Notes under the pieces: model-generated | What the model was told of the DNA's origin: nothing | Database searches by the model: none | The model's input: only the letters and a program-made list of their open reading frames with translations | Part shown: piece after piece, positions 34,574 to 45,456 of the stretch | Numbering within the stretch: the first letter of the stretch is position 1 | How the letters are laid out: each line of letters starts with the position of its first letter | Position numbers and translations under genes: made by a program | NCBI RefSeq assembly: GCF_016107395.1 | Contig: NZ_JAAIKO010000004.1 | Coordinates: 124,001-188,000, forward strand | From: Streptomyces fildesensis | Lineage (GTDB): Bacteria; Actinomycetota; Actinomycetes; Streptomycetales; Streptomycetaceae | Direction: 5' to 3' | DNA: 64,000 bases

Positions 34574-36094
34574 ATGCGCCTGCGCCGTACCGCTACCGCA
34601 CTCGCCGTCAGCGCTGCCCTCCTGGGCGCCGGAAGCCTCCCCGCCGCCGCTCAGGCCGGCCAGAACGCTCCGGCCCAGGCCGCCCGGAGCCACCAGGCAG
34701 CCCCGGTTGCCGCCGCCCCCCACCGGGCGGCGGCACCGGTGGCGGCCGGCACCGTCACCACCCCCGACGGCCGGACCTATCTCGCCGACCGCCAGGGCCG
34801 CGCCCTCCAGTTGCACGGCCTCAACCTCGGCAAGACCGACACGGTCACCGAGGCGGGGATCGCCGAGCTCGCCACGAGCGGCTTCAACCTTGTCCGGCTC
34901 AACATCCAGTGGCAGAAGGTCGAACCGCGGCGCGGCCACTACGACACCGCCTATCTGCGCTACCTCGGCCGGGTCATGGACTGGGCGGACCGGTACGGCG
35001 TCCTGGTCCTCGTCGACTGGCACCAGGACGTCTTCGGGCCGGCCTTCGGCTTCAACGGCATCCCCGCCTGGGCCACCCGCACCGACGGCATCCCTTACGA
35101 ACCGCTGCCCGGCGACGACTGGTTCGCCAACTACTTCCAGCCCGCGGTCGGTGCGGCCTTCCGGCACCTCTACGACGACGCGGATCTGCGGGCCGCCCAG
35201 GCCGCCGCGTACACCAAGGTCGCCGCGACGCTGCGCGGCCACCGGTCCCTCCTGGGCTACGACCTGTTCAACGAGCCGTTCGGCCCGTTCACCGGTGACC
35301 CCACCGACCCGGCCACCCAGATCGAGAACTCCGCCGCGATGGAACGGGGCCGGCTCGCCGGCCTCTACCGGCGGCTGATCGCCGCCGTCCGCACGGCCGA
35401 TCAGGACGCCTGGCTGTTCGTCGAGCCCACCGTCCTCATCGGCCAGGGCGTCCCCACTCAACTGCCCGGCTTCAACGACCCCCGGCACGGCTCCGACCGC
35501 ATCGGCTACGCCCCGCACTACTACGACACCGCCGTGGAGAACGGCGCCGACTGGGATCCCGCCGACGGGTTCATCGAAGCTTACGAAGCCGTCATCCGCG
35601 CCTATCCGGCCGCTCACAGGATGCCGGTCCTGGTGGGCGAATGGGGGCCCGCGAAGGCCACCGGCAGCGGCAACGCCGAGCTGATACGCCGCCAGACAGC
35701 GTCCATGCGCGGCTTCGCCACCGGCTGGGCCCTGTGGTACGACTGCCACGCCGCCGAAGGCGGTGGCTACTGCGCCTACGACGCCGACGGCCGACCCGCG
35801 CCCGGCAAGGAGCCGGTGTTCGCCGCCTACGCGCCGGCGATCGCCGGGACACCCGGTGCGGAGTTCTACGACCCCGCGACCCACACGTACACCCTCGCCC
35901 TGACCACCACCGCGGTCTCGCGGCGCGCCTGGACGGAACTGCGGCTGCCCGCCACGGCGTTCCCGCACGGCGCCAGGGTGTCCGTCACCGGCGCCCGCGG
36001 TGCCCTCGTCCACCAGGTCGCGGGAGAGGCGCGGATCCTGCTTCCGGCGACCCCGCCGGGCAGGCACGTGACGCTGACGGTCACGGCCCGCTAG
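34574..36094 (+). CDS. Secreted GH5-family glycosidase (endoglycosylceramidase-like)
   Basis: This 506-residue protein has a signal peptide (MRLRRTATALAVSAALLGAG, cleavage near AAAQA) and an Ala/Pro linker. A GH5 barrel follows with VRLNIQWQKVEP, VLVDWHQDVFG, YDLFNEPFG (acid/base E234) and VLVGEWGPA (nucleophile E356). A C-terminal beta-sandwich (~425-506) matches the arrangement of endoglycoceramidases more than cellulases. It probably cleaves glycolipid or glycoside headgroups outside the cell. Ribosome site GAGAGGTGGG. It converges on the CBS gene. Confidence 0.82.
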   Translation: MRLRRTATALAVSAALLGAGSLPAAAQAGQNAPAQAARSHQAAPVAAAPHRAAAPVAAGTVTTPDGRTYLADRQGRALQLHGLNLGKTDTVTEAGIAELATSGFNLVRLNIQWQKVEPRRGHYDTAYLRYLGRVMDWADRYGVLVLVDWHQDVFGPAFGFNGIPAWATRTDGIPYEPLPGDDWFANYFQPAVGAAFRHLYDDADLRAAQAAAYTKVAATLRGHRSLLGYDLFNEPFGPFTGDPTDPATQIENSAAMERGRLAGLYRRLIAAVRTADQDAWLFVEPTVLIGQGVPTQLPGFNDPRHGSDRIGYAPHYYDTAVENGADWDPADGFIEAYEAVIRAYPAAHRMPVLVGEWGPAKATGSGNAELIRRQTASMRGFATGWALWYDCHAAEGGGYCAYDADGRPAPGKEPVFAAYAPAIAGTPGAEFYDPATHTYTLALTTTAVSRRAWTELRLPATAFPHGARVSVTGARGALVHQVAGEARILLPATPPGRHVTLTVTAR

Positions 36095-36118
36095 AGCCCT
36101 GCGGCCCCCGGAAGGCTC

Positions 36119-36535
36119 CTAGTCGGCGCGGATCGCCGCCGCCAGCGCTCCGGCCTTGGCCGCACCCAGCTTGCGGGCGACATCGGCCTCGCTGATCATG
36201 CCGACGAGCGAGTCGCCGTCCAGCACGGGGATCCGGCGGACGCGCTTGGCGGCCATCGCGGCGACGACGCTGTCCGTGTCGTCGTCGGCCTTGGCCGTCA
36301 GGGGCTTCCCGTTCATCAGCTCTGCGGCCCGTATGGCCGACGGGTCGTGCCCGATGGCCACACACCGCAGAACGATGTCCCGGTCGGTGAGCACGCCCCG
36401 CAGTCCGCCGTCCGAATCGGTGATGGCCAGCGCGCCGATGCCCGCATCCCGCATCCGCTTGGCCGCCACGTCCAGCGTCTCGTGTTCGGAGATGCTCTCC
36501 ACACCCTTGTGCATGATGTCGCGTGCAGTCGCCAC
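36119..36535 (-). CDS. Two-CBS-domain protein
   Basis: This 138-residue protein consists of a Bateman pair: ARDIMHKGVESISEHETLDV...VLTDRDIVLR and AAELMNGKPLTAKADDDTDS...IPVLDGDSLVGMISEADVAR. GTG at 36535 follows GGACGGAG; ATG 36550 in the same frame lacks a good site. CBS pairs bind adenine nucleotides and sense energy charge. This stand-alone version probably regulates a partner protein not visible here. Confidence 0.85.
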   Translation of the reverse strand: MATARDIMHKGVESISEHETLDVAAKRMRDAGIGALAITDSDGGLRGVLTDRDIVLRCVAIGHDPSAIRAAELMNGKPLTAKADDDTDSVVAAMAAKRVRRIPVLDGDSLVGMISEADVARKLGAAKAGALAAAIRAD

Positions 36536-36892
36536 GGAAACTCCGTCCATCGCAGGTAAGCCCCCGCATCGACGCTAGGCGAGCCCGCCCCGCCCTGCAT
36601 CCGGAGCCGCCCCCTGCTCGCCCACCAGGCTGGCGAACCGGTCACCCACCCCGAAAGTCTCTTCGGCCCGCCGCTCGCCAATCACTGGGCCGAACGGGTG
36701 CCGAACGGACACCGGCCGTGTTCCTGCCAGAAATGTCGACACGGATGAGGTACACCCGCCGGGAACGAGCCGGCGACGCCGTACGCACTCGGGGGCAGCG
36801 ACTCACGTGAGTCGCTGCCCCCGAGTGCATGAGCAGGGCGCCGTACCGGCACGACCTGCGGAAAGGTTTCCCCGGAACGGGTGAAGCGGTGG
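36536..36892. other. Gene-free stretch left of the tRNA
   Basis: Besides the 44-bp palindrome at 36785-36828 and the 3-prime flank of the tRNA, no gene or motif is seen. Confidence 0.6.
36785..36828. terminator. Perfect 44-bp palindrome, probable tRNA terminator
   Basis: GCACTCGGGGGCAGCGACTC and its exact complement flank ACGT, giving a 22-bp perfect stem with no spare loop. It lies 65 bp beyond the tRNA 3-prime end, so termination is the simplest role. Confidence 0.6.
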
Positions 36893-36965
36893 TGCCCCCA
36901 GCAGGACTCGAACCTGCGGCCAAGTGCTTAGAAGGCACCTGCTCTATCCACTGAGCTATGGGGGC
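36893..36965 (-). tRNA. tRNA-Arg (anticodon TCT)
   Basis: A 73-nt cloverleaf: acceptor stem GCCCCCA/TGGGGGC plus discriminator A, D-arm TAGCTCAGTGGATAGAGCA, anticodon stem GGTGC/GCACT enclosing loop CTTCTAA (anticodon TCT, reading AGA), T-arm GCAGGTTCGAGTCCTGC. CCA is not encoded. No integrase or duplicated 3-prime end was found, so it is not an occupied attachment site within this window. Confidence 0.95.
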
Positions 36966-37283
36966 CGGACAGTGGCCGCGGCTGTCTCCGCCCCTGGGTG
37001 GTTCCGTGACCTGGCCGGGGTCAAGGATAGGGCGCGGTGGACCTTCTACCGGTTGCTTCACCTCCGTGACACGTTGTGGAGGTTCAGTGAAGCGGTCCGA
37101 TAATCGCAGGCGGGTACGAATGCTGCACCGCTTTTTCCGCCTCAGTCGGTGGCCGTTGTGCACTCGTTATGCCCGGGTCTCGTCCGGCTCGCTTACCGCC
37201 GTATCGGGTGCGTGCGGGCCAAAAAGGCGTGAACTGGGCGGTATACGCTTCAAAAATGCGCCAAAATGGGGCATTCTGCCACT
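36966..37283. other. Gene-free region upstream of the dynamin operon
   Basis: It carries the tRNA promoter on one strand and the dynamin promoter on the other. GGTATACG near 37240 could be a -10 element. No gene is seen. Confidence 0.5.
37255..37275. promoter_or_regulatory. Palindrome at the start of the dynamin operon
   Basis: AATGC-G-CC...GG-G-GCATT, 21 bp with near-perfect arms, ends 8 bp before the GTG start. It could be an operator at a leaderless or very short-leader promoter. Confidence 0.45.
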
Positions 37284-38888
37284 GTGGCGATCTTGGACGT
37301 ACGGCCCGATCTGCTAGACGCGCTGTCCGCGCTGCGCGACCGCGTCGACGTCGCGCGCTTTCCGTTCCCACTTCCTGGAGCCGCGCGGGCCCGCCGTACC
37401 CGCCAGGAGCTGATCGCGCAGCTCGACGACTATCTGGTGCCCCGGCTGCGGACCCCCGAAGCGCCGCTGCTGGCGGTGGTCGGTGGATCGACGGGGGCCG
37501 GGAAGTCCACGCTGGTCAACTCGCTGGTGGGGCGGCGGGTCAGCGAGGCGGGGGTGCTGCGTCCCACGACGCGGACGCCGGTGCTGGTGTGCCACCCCGC
37601 GGACCGGGCCTGGTTCTCCGATCCGCGGATCCTGCCGGGTCTGGCACGGGCCTGGTCCGCGCGGCCCGGGACGCAGGACGAGGACGGGGCCGCGGAGGGC
37701 GAACTGCTGCGGCTGGAGATCGATGACGCGCTGCCCAGGGGGCTCGCGCTGCTCGACGCCCCGGACATCGACTCGCTGGTCGCGCGCAACCGTGAGCTGG
37801 CCGCGGAGCTGATCTGCGCGGCGGACATCTGGATCCTGGTCACCACCGCGTCGCGGTACGCCGACGCGCTGCCCTGGCATCTGCTGCGCACCGCCAAGGA
37901 GTACAACGTCACGCTGGCCACCGTGCTGGACCGGGTGCCGCACCAGATCGCCGAGGACGTCGCCCGGCACTACGCGGCGCTGCTGACGAAGGCCGGGCTC
38001 GGGGACGTACCGCGCTTCACCGTTCCGGAGCTGCCCGAATCCGCGGGCGGCGGCGGGCTGCTGCCGCAGACCGCGGTCGCCGCCCTCCGCCAGTGGCTGG
38101 CGCACAACGCCGAGGACCCGGCCGCCCGCCAGCAGGCGGCGCAGCGCACCGTGGTCGGCGTCCTGGACTCGATGCGCGCCAGGATGCCGGCGCTGGCCTC
38201 GGCCTCGGCCGTCCAGCACGCGGCGGCGGTACGGCTGGCCCGTGGCGCGGAGGACGCGTACGCGGAGGCCGCCGAACGGATCGACGGCGCGGTGACGGCC
38301 GGGGTGCCGTTGGCCGGCGAAGCCCTGGCGCGCTGGCTGGAGTACCCGCACTGCGGGCGGGAGGCGCTGCAGTCCGCGCTCGCCGAAGGGCTCGCGACGC
38401 TGCTGCGCTCCGAGGTCGACGCGGCCGACGAACGTATTGCCGCCGGATGGCAGCGGGACCGCGCGGGGGCCGCGCTGCTCGCGGAGCCGGACGGGCGCCC
38501 GGACCGGGCGGCCGCCGCGGACCGGATCGACGCCGGGGTGGCGCGGTGGCGCGAGGGTCTCACCGACCTCGCGTACGCCGAGGTGCGGGCCGCCCGCGCC
38601 GCGGATCGCGCCCCCGCCGACCCGGAGGACGCGGCGGCGCTGCTGGCCACCGTCCTGCTCGGCGGCCGGCGCGGGAGCGCCGCCGGCGAACGGCTCGCGG
38701 AGACCGTCGGCGCGCAGGCCGCGCTGCGGATGCGCGACCGGGCGCGGGAGCAGCTGGAGGACGGCGTCGCTGGGCTGCTGCGCGGTGAGTGCGAGCGTCG
38801 ACTGGCGCCCGTGGATGGCCTCGATGTGACCGCGCAGCAGCAGTCCTCGTTGATCGCCGCACTGTCCCTACTGCAGAAGGAAAGGTGA
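37284..38888 (+). CDS. dynA: Dynamin-like GTPase, soluble partner
   Basis: This 534-residue protein starts at GTG 37284 ([19 protein letters not shown]); ATG 37266 would add six residues. The P-loop is [10 protein letters not shown] (~70), switch II region DAPDID and a G4-like TVLDRV. The helical remainder lacks transmembrane segments. It overlaps the next GTPase gene by GTGA. A tandem pair of such GTPases next to an SsbB-type gene matches the Streptomyces dynA-dynB locus, whose products stabilise FtsZ rings at sporulation septa. Assignment of A versus B is by gene order and the missing membrane anchor, so moderately sure. Confidence 0.65.
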   Translation: MAILDVRPDLLDALSALRDRVDVARFPFPLPGAARARRTRQELIAQLDDYLVPRLRTPEAPLLAVVGGSTGAGKSTLVNSLVGRRVSEAGVLRPTTRTPVLVCHPADRAWFSDPRILPGLARAWSARPGTQDEDGAAEGELLRLEIDDALPRGLALLDAPDIDSLVARNRELAAELICAADIWILVTTASRYADALPWHLLRTAKEYNVTLATVLDRVPHQIAEDVARHYAALLTKAGLGDVPRFTVPELPESAGGGGLLPQTAVAALRQWLAHNAEDPAARQQAAQRTVVGVLDSMRARMPALASASAVQHAAAVRLARGAEDAYAEAAERIDGAVTAGVPLAGEALARWLEYPHCGREALQSALAEGLATLLRSEVDAADERIAAGWQRDRAGAALLAEPDGRPDRAAAADRIDAGVARWREGLTDLAYAEVRAARAADRAPADPEDAAALLATVLLGGRRGSAAGERLAETVGAQAALRMRDRAREQLEDGVAGLLRGECERRLAPVDGLDVTAQQQSSLIAALSLLQKER

Positions 38889-40711
38889 TCGCGGTGGCTT
38901 CCACGGCAGGAACCGGCACGGGCGCCACCAGAGGAACGGGTGCCACCAGAGGAACGGGTGCCACCAGAGGAACGGGTGCCGGCGGAGGACGGGGTGTGGG
39001 CGGAGGATCACGCGCCGCCACAGGCGCGGGTGCCGGCGGAGGATCGGACTCCGCCAGAGGATCTGGTTTCGGCGGAGGAACGCGCGCGGCTCGGGGTAGC
39101 GGAGCGCGTTCTTCCGGGGGCTCGTACGGGGCCTCGCGTTCCCCTGACCCGCTCGCGGCCCGGGTCGACGCGCTCGGGGAGTTGCTGGGGCTGTCCCGGA
39201 CGCGCGTCAGCCCGGACGAACTCGCCGAGGCCGGAGCGCTGTTGGAACGGCTCGGAGAGCGTCGGCGGCTGTCGCTCGATCACACGGTCGTAGCGCTGGC
39301 CGGTGCCACCGGGAGCGGCAAGTCGACGCTGTTCAACGCGCTCGCGGGACTGGAACTGTCGGCGACGGGCGTCCGCCGGCCGACGACCGCCGCGCCGGTC
39401 TCCTGCTCCTGGGACCCCGAGGGCGCGGCCGGACTGCTGGACCGGCTCGGCATCGCCCCGCAGGATCGTTACGCCAGAAGGAGCGTGCTGGACGGCGCCG
39501 ACCGCGTTCCGGGGACGGACGAGCGGCTGGCCGGGCTCGTGCTGCTGGACATGCCGGACCACGACTCGGCCGCGCCCGGCCACCGCGACCAGGTGGACCG
39601 GCTGCTGCAGCTGGTGGACGTGGTGGTGTGGGTGCTGGACCCGGAGAAGTACGCGGACGCCGCGCTGCACGAACGCTATCTGCGGCCGCTGGCCGGCCAC
39701 GCGGACGTCACGCTGCTGGTGTTGAACCAGGTGGACCGGCTGCCCGGCGACGCCGCCGACCAGGTGCTCGACGATCTGCGGCGGCTGCTCGACGAGGACG
39801 GCCTCGCCGTCGGCGAGCACGGCGACGCCGGCGCGGTGGTGCTCGCGGTCTCGGCGCTCAACGGGGTCGGGGTGCCCGATCTGCGGGCCTGTCTCGGGCA
39901 GATCGTGGCCGAACGGGGGTCGGCGAACCGGCGGCTCGCGGCCGATGTGGACCGTACCGCCGGCCGCTTGCAGTCGCTGTACGTGGGCGAGGGCGCGGTG
40001 GGCCTGACGGATCCCGCGCGTGAGGACTTCGTCGACCGGTTGGCCGACGCGGTGGGTGTCGCGGGCGCCGGCGAGGCGGCGGAACGGGACTGGGCGCGTG
40101 CCGCGGAGGCTGCCTGCGGCACTCCGTGGGGGCGGCTGACCGGCGAACGCCAGGGCGGGGCGGACCGGGTGGCCCGTGGGCCGGCCGGGCTCGCCGCGTC
40201 CCGCCCCGCGGTGGACGAGGCGGTGCGGGCGCTCGCGGACGACGCGGCCCAGGGGCTGCCCGTCCCGTGGGCGCAGGCGGTGCGGGACGCGGCGCGGCGC
40301 GGCGGCGAGGGACTGCCGGCGGCGCTCGACACGGCGGCGGCCCGCGCGGAGCCGGGGCAGCCGGAACGGCCCACCTGGTGGTCGGCGGTGGGCGCCGCCC
40401 AGTGGCTGCTGATGAGCCTCGCGGTGGCCGGGGTGGTGTGCCTGGTCGCGATCGCGGTGGGTTCGCTGGACGCTTCGTGGTGGCTGCCGGTGGTCCTGCT
40501 CGCGGTCGGCGCCCTCGGCGGCCGGGCGCTCGCCTGGGCCTGCCGTATCGCCGCGCGCGGTCCGGCCCACCGGTACGGGCAGGCGGCCGAGCGCCGGCTG
40601 CGGGCCGCCGCGGCGGACTGCGGCCGGGCGCGGGTGCTGGAGCCGGTCGCGGCGGAACTGCTGCGCTATCGCGAGGTGCGGGAGCAGTACGCGGTGGTGG
40701 CCGGGGGCTGA
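38885..40711 (+). CDS. dynB: Dynamin-like GTPase, membrane partner
   Basis: This 608-residue protein starts at GTG overlapping the previous stop. A Gly/Thr/Arg-rich low-complexity N-terminus (~1-85) contains GTGATR repeats. The GTPase domain then shows GATGSGKST (~140), RRPTTAAPV (switch I threonine), LLDMPDHDS (G3) and LNQVDRL (G4). Near the C-terminus (~500-560) two hydrophobic helices ([20 protein letters not shown] and [20 protein letters not shown]) form a membrane hairpin, as expected for the membrane-bound member of the pair. It likely recruits the soluble GTPase to septa. The repeat-rich tail should be flexible. Confidence 0.65.
   Translation: MIAVASTAGTGTGATRGTGATRGTGATRGTGAGGGRGVGGGSRAATGAGAGGGSDSARGSGFGGGTRAARGSGARSSGGSYGASRSPDPLAARVDALGELLGLSRTRVSPDELAEAGALLERLGERRRLSLDHTVVALAGATGSGKSTLFNALAGLELSATGVRRPTTAAPVSCSWDPEGAAGLLDRLGIAPQDRYARRSVLDGADRVPGTDERLAGLVLLDMPDHDSAAPGHRDQVDRLLQLVDVVVWVLDPEKYADAALHERYLRPLAGHADVTLLVLNQVDRLPGDAADQVLDDLRRLLDEDGLAVGEHGDAGAVVLAVSALNGVGVPDLRACLGQIVAERGSANRRLAADVDRTAGRLQSLYVGEGAVGLTDPAREDFVDRLADAVGVAGAGEAAERDWARAAEAACGTPWGRLTGERQGGADRVARGPAGLAASRPAVDEAVRALADDAAQGLPVPWAQAVRDAARRGGEGLPAALDTAAARAEPGQPERPTWWSAVGAAQWLLMSLAVAGVVCLVAIAVGSLDASWWLPVVLLAVGALGGRALAWACRIAARGPAHRYGQAAERRLRAAAADCGRARVLEPVAAELLRYREVREQYAVVAGG
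38921..38974 (+). repeat. Three 18-bp tandem repeats near the dynB-like start
   Basis: GGTGCCACCAGAGGAACG at 38939 and 38957 are identical; the copy at 38921 differs by one base and a decayed fourth follows. They encode GATRGT units. Identity of neighbouring copies suggests recent slippage. Confidence 0.85.
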
Positions 40712-40716
40712 GCTGT

Positions 40717-40850
40717 CCGGCGCCCCTGCTCGGCCTCGCGAGCCGGCACCCCCACCCTGCGCCCTGCCCGGCGCCTCTGCTCGGCCTCGCGAGCCAGCAC
40801 CCCGCCTCCCGCCCTGCGCCCCTGCTCGGCCCTGCGGGCCGGTACCCGAG
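40717..40850. repeat. Three imperfect intergenic repeats with hairpins
   Basis: Copies of GCGCCCCTGCTCGGCCTCGC with following GAGCC lie 51 and then about 45 bp apart. Each can fold a small GCTCG/CGAGC-type stem. They fill the first half of the 304-bp gap before the SsbB-like gene; the rest shows no gene. Confidence 0.65.
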
Positions 40851-41015
40851 CCCGGCACCCGGGCCGGGATTTCACCCTCAGGAGTGACGGAGATATCCAC
40901 AACCGGCCGGTAATCCACAGATTCGGTCCGTTTTTTCCACGCTCCGTCCGGCTCGTGCACGATGTTCTCAGGGCATTCGGGAGCGGGAATTCGGCGGCGG
41001 GGGGAGAGCGGGCGC

Positions 41016-41420
41016 ATGAATGAGACGTCGGTGACGGTGGTGGGGAATGTCGTGACGCAGCCCGAATTCCGGGAGACCGAGACAGGAGTGCCGGTCATCC
41101 GGTTCCGGCTGGAGACGACGGCGCGCCGCTGGGTCGCGGAGCGGCGGGCCTGGAGCGAGGGCAGTACGAGCTTCTTCATGGTGCGCGCGTGGCGGACGTT
41201 GGCGGCCAATGTGCGGACGTCCGTCCAGGTCGGCGAACCGTTGGTCGTGCGGGGCCGGTTGAGGGTCCGCGAGGAGGAGTACGACGGACGGTGGTATGTC
41301 GCCGCGGACATCGACGCGGTGGCGATCGGACACGATTTGTCCCGGGGGACGGCGGCGTTCCGGCGGGTGTCGGTGGTCCGGCCGGAACTCATTTCGCCCG
41401 GGCCGGTCGAGATGTCCTGA
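41016..41420 (+). CDS. ssbB: Single-stranded DNA-binding protein, SsbB-like
   Basis: This 134-residue protein starts at ATG 41016 after GGGGGGAG. The OB fold is seen in SVTVVGNVVTQPEFRETETG, VIRFRLETTARRW, TSFFMVRAWRTLAANVRTSV, EPLVVRGRLRVREEEYDGRWY and VAADIDAVAIGHDLSRG. The acidic partner-binding tail (DDDIPF) of the essential SsbA is absent, as in the SsbB paralogue needed for chromosome segregation in Streptomyces spores. Position just after the dynamin pair supports that identity. It may form its own transcription unit given the 304-bp gap. Confidence 0.75.
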   Translation: MNETSVTVVGNVVTQPEFRETETGVPVIRFRLETTARRWVAERRAWSEGSTSFFMVRAWRTLAANVRTSVQVGEPLVVRGRLRVREEEYDGRWYVAADIDAVAIGHDLSRGTAAFRRVSVVRPELISPGPVEMS

Positions 41421-41493
41421 GAGGCCCGTTTGTGCAGCTTTATACGGGCGAGTGACATCGGTGACTTATCGACATTCTCATGACCATCCCTTA

Positions 41494-41512
41494 ATCGCAT
41501 AACGATTGCGAT
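41494..41512. promoter_or_regulatory. Palindrome upstream of the surface-protein gene
   Basis: ATCGCA-N7-TGCGAT, perfect 6-bp arms, about 145 bp before the start. A possible operator in an otherwise AT-rich promoter region. Confidence 0.35.
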
Positions 41513-41655
41513 TCGAAACGGTTATGGGAGGGGATTGTTGGTGGCCGCGATACCTGTGGTTCCTAGGATTCCTTCGGTACTGCGGGGGCCCGGATGCTCT
41601 CGGAGCCGCAGGCGAGGCCACCCTCACGACCCGGCTTCGCCCGAAGGGGAGTTCC

Positions 41656-43047
41656 ATGTTCAAGATTCAGAGGCGCGGCGTTGCCCGCCTCGCCGCCGCG
41701 GGCCTGGCCACGGGTCTGCTCGCAGCCGGCGCGATATCCGGCGCGGGAGCCGCTTTCGCGGACGGCGGTGCCACCGCGGTACTGGGCGGTCTGCAGGCCG
41801 ACAAGTCGGACGGCGTCGTCATCCACGAGGGTGGCAAGAACAAGCCCGTCAACGCCGGTCTGTTCACCATGGACGTCGGCGGCGGCACCATCCAGACGTA
41901 CTGCATCGACATCCACAACCCGACGCAGAAGCACGCGAAGTACCAGGAGGTCCCGTGGGACTCCTCTTCGCTGCACAACAACCCTGACGCGGGCAAGATC
42001 AACTGGATCCTGCAGCACTCCTACCCGCAGGTGGCCGACCTCAGCGCGCTGGCCAAGGCCGCCGGCTCCGGTCCGCTGACCGAGAAGACCGCCGCGGCCG
42101 GTACCCAGGTCGCTATCTGGCGCTTCTCGGACAAGGCGAACGTCGACGCGAACGACCCGGCCGCCGAGAAGCTCGCCGAGTACCTGGGCAAGACGGCGAC
42201 GGACACCCCCGAGCCCAAGGCGACCCTGACGCTCGACCCGCCGGCCGTCTCCGGCAAGTCCGGCGACAAGCTCGGCCCGGTCACGGTGCACACCACCTCC
42301 ACCACGCCCGTGCAGATCGTGCCCGCCTCGGACATCCCGGCCGGCGTGAAGATCGTCAACAAGTCGGGCAAGGCCGTCACCTCCGCGAGCAACGGTGACC
42401 AGCTCTTCTTCGCCATCCCGGCGGGTGCCGCCGACGGCACCACGTCGGTGACGGCCACGGCCGTCACCCAGGTTCCGGTCGGCCGCGCGTTCACTGGCGT
42501 CGACAGCAAGAGCCAGGTCCAGATCCTGGCTGGCTCCAGCGCGACCACCGCCACGGCCACGGCCACGGGCACCTGGGCCAAGAAGGGCCCGATCCCGGCG
42601 GTCTCCGCCACGGTCAACTGCGCCAAGAACGGCGTCGACGTCACCGCCAGCAACAAGGGCGACGAGGCGTTCACCTTCGAGCTCGCCGGCAAGAAGTTCT
42701 CCATCGAGGCCGGCAAGTCGAAGACCATCACCGTCCCGGTGAAGGAAGACCAGAAGTACGAGATCACGATCTCCGGCCCGAACGGCTTCACCAAGACGTT
42801 CAAGGGTGTTCTGGACTGCAAGACGACCGGTACGCCCACCCCGGCGCCGAGCACCCCCACCACCCAGCCCAGCCCGGCCTCGGCCGGCTCCACCACCGGC
42901 ACCACCGGCGGTGACCTCGCTCAGACGGGTGGCAGCAGCGCCACCCCGATGATCGCGGGCATCGCCGTCGCGCTCGTCGCGGTCGGTGGCGGCGCTGTCT
43001 TCTTCCTCCGCCGGAAGAAGTCGGCCGCAACTCCCGCTGGCCAGTAG
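41656..43047 (+). CDS. Thioester-domain surface protein with LAQTG sorting signal
   Basis: This is a 463-residue protein. ATG 41656 follows AAGGGGAG. A signal peptide ends near GAAFADGG. The N-terminal thioester domain shows YCIDIHNP (Cys83) and AGTQVAIWRFSD (Gln151), the residue pair that forms an internal Cys-Gln bond and lets such proteins bind surfaces covalently. Ig-like stretches and a Thr/Pro/Ser-rich wall-spanning part follow. The C-terminus is LAQTG (421-425), a hydrophobic helix and RRKK, a substrate for class E sortases that use LAxTG. No intact sortase gene is in the window. Confidence 0.85.
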   Translation: MFKIQRRGVARLAAAGLATGLLAAGAISGAGAAFADGGATAVLGGLQADKSDGVVIHEGGKNKPVNAGLFTMDVGGGTIQTYCIDIHNPTQKHAKYQEVPWDSSSLHNNPDAGKINWILQHSYPQVADLSALAKAAGSGPLTEKTAAAGTQVAIWRFSDKANVDANDPAAEKLAEYLGKTATDTPEPKATLTLDPPAVSGKSGDKLGPVTVHTTSTTPVQIVPASDIPAGVKIVNKSGKAVTSASNGDQLFFAIPAGAADGTTSVTATAVTQVPVGRAFTGVDSKSQVQILAGSSATTATATATGTWAKKGPIPAVSATVNCAKNGVDVTASNKGDEAFTFELAGKKFSIEAGKSKTITVPVKEDQKYEITISGPNGFTKTFKGVLDCKTTGTPTPAPSTPTTQPSPASAGSTTGTTGGDLAQTGGSSATPMIAGIAVALVAVGGGAVFFLRRKKSAATPAGQ

Positions 43048-43086
43048 CAGCGGGCAGTAGCCGCAGGCAGAAGTAACGGAAACAAC

Positions 43087-43115
43087 GGGGGCGGGACTCT
43101 TGGAGTCCCGTCCCC
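43087..43115 (+). terminator. Terminator after the surface-protein gene
   Basis: GGGGGCGGGACT, five-base loop, AGTCCCGTCCCC: 12-bp stem with one wobble pair. The remaining ~220 bp to the EttA start hold no gene. Confidence 0.75.
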
Positions 43116-43339
43116 GCTCCGTCCCCGCCCGGCCACCGCAACCAAGCGGCGACCGGGCGGCGGCCGTCCCAGGCCTTGCCCGGGCCGGTCCCGGGCCGTC
43201 CCTGGGCCGTGGCGCCCTCCGCAGGGATCGGCTGAGAGTGCGCAGGCCGGGGTTTCTGACCTACCCGTTCGCCCGTCGGGGTGGACGTGCGGCAAGATGG
43301 GGTGTATCTGCCCACACATCGATTGCCGGACGGTTTCTC

Positions 43340-45003
<1,664 letters not shown>

Positions 45004-45004
<1 letters not shown>

Positions 45005-45456
45005 TGGCCCGGCATATCTACAGCTGCCCGCTGCGCTGGTCGGACATGGATGCCTTCGGGCACGTCAACAACGTGGTCTTCCTGCGGTACCTGGAAGAGG
45101 CGCGGATCGACTTCATGTTCCGGCTGGCGCCCGGTGAGGGCAGCACGTCGTTCACGGGCGGGTCCGTCGTGGCCCGGCACGAGATCGACTATCTGCGACC
45201 GCTGGTGCACCGGCACGCGCCGGTGACCATCGAGTCGTGGGTGACGAAGATCGGTGCGGCCTCGATGACCGTCGCGTACGAGATCAAGGACGAGGAGGCC
45301 GTGTACGTACGGGCCTCCACGATCGTGGTCCCGTACGACCTCGCGGAAGCGCGGCCGCGGCGGATCAGCCCGGAGGAACGGTCGTTCCTCGAGGCGTACC
45401 GCGACGAACCGCCGTCGACGGCGGAGGCCGTGGCGGAAGAGGCCGTCGCCGCATGA
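45004..45456 (+). CDS. Acyl-CoA thioesterase, hotdog fold (4HBT)
   Basis: This 150-residue protein opens with YSCPLRWSDMDAFGHVNNVVF, whose Asp/His/Asn cluster is the 4-hydroxybenzoyl-CoA thioesterase signature. The long hotdog helix (FLRYLEEARIDFM) and sheet follow, with a dispensable acidic tail. It starts on the EttA stop (TGATG) and ends by ATGA overlap with the next gene. It hydrolyses a fatty or aromatic acyl-CoA in the cytoplasm; the substrate is unknown. Linkage to EttA is probably only transcriptional. Confidence 0.88.

Noticed and set aside
36893..36965. tRNA-Arg as an integration site of a mobile element
   Set aside because: No integrase, excisionase pair or repeated tRNA 3-prime end was found; the small HTH protein at 30009 is 6.7 kb away and unlinked.
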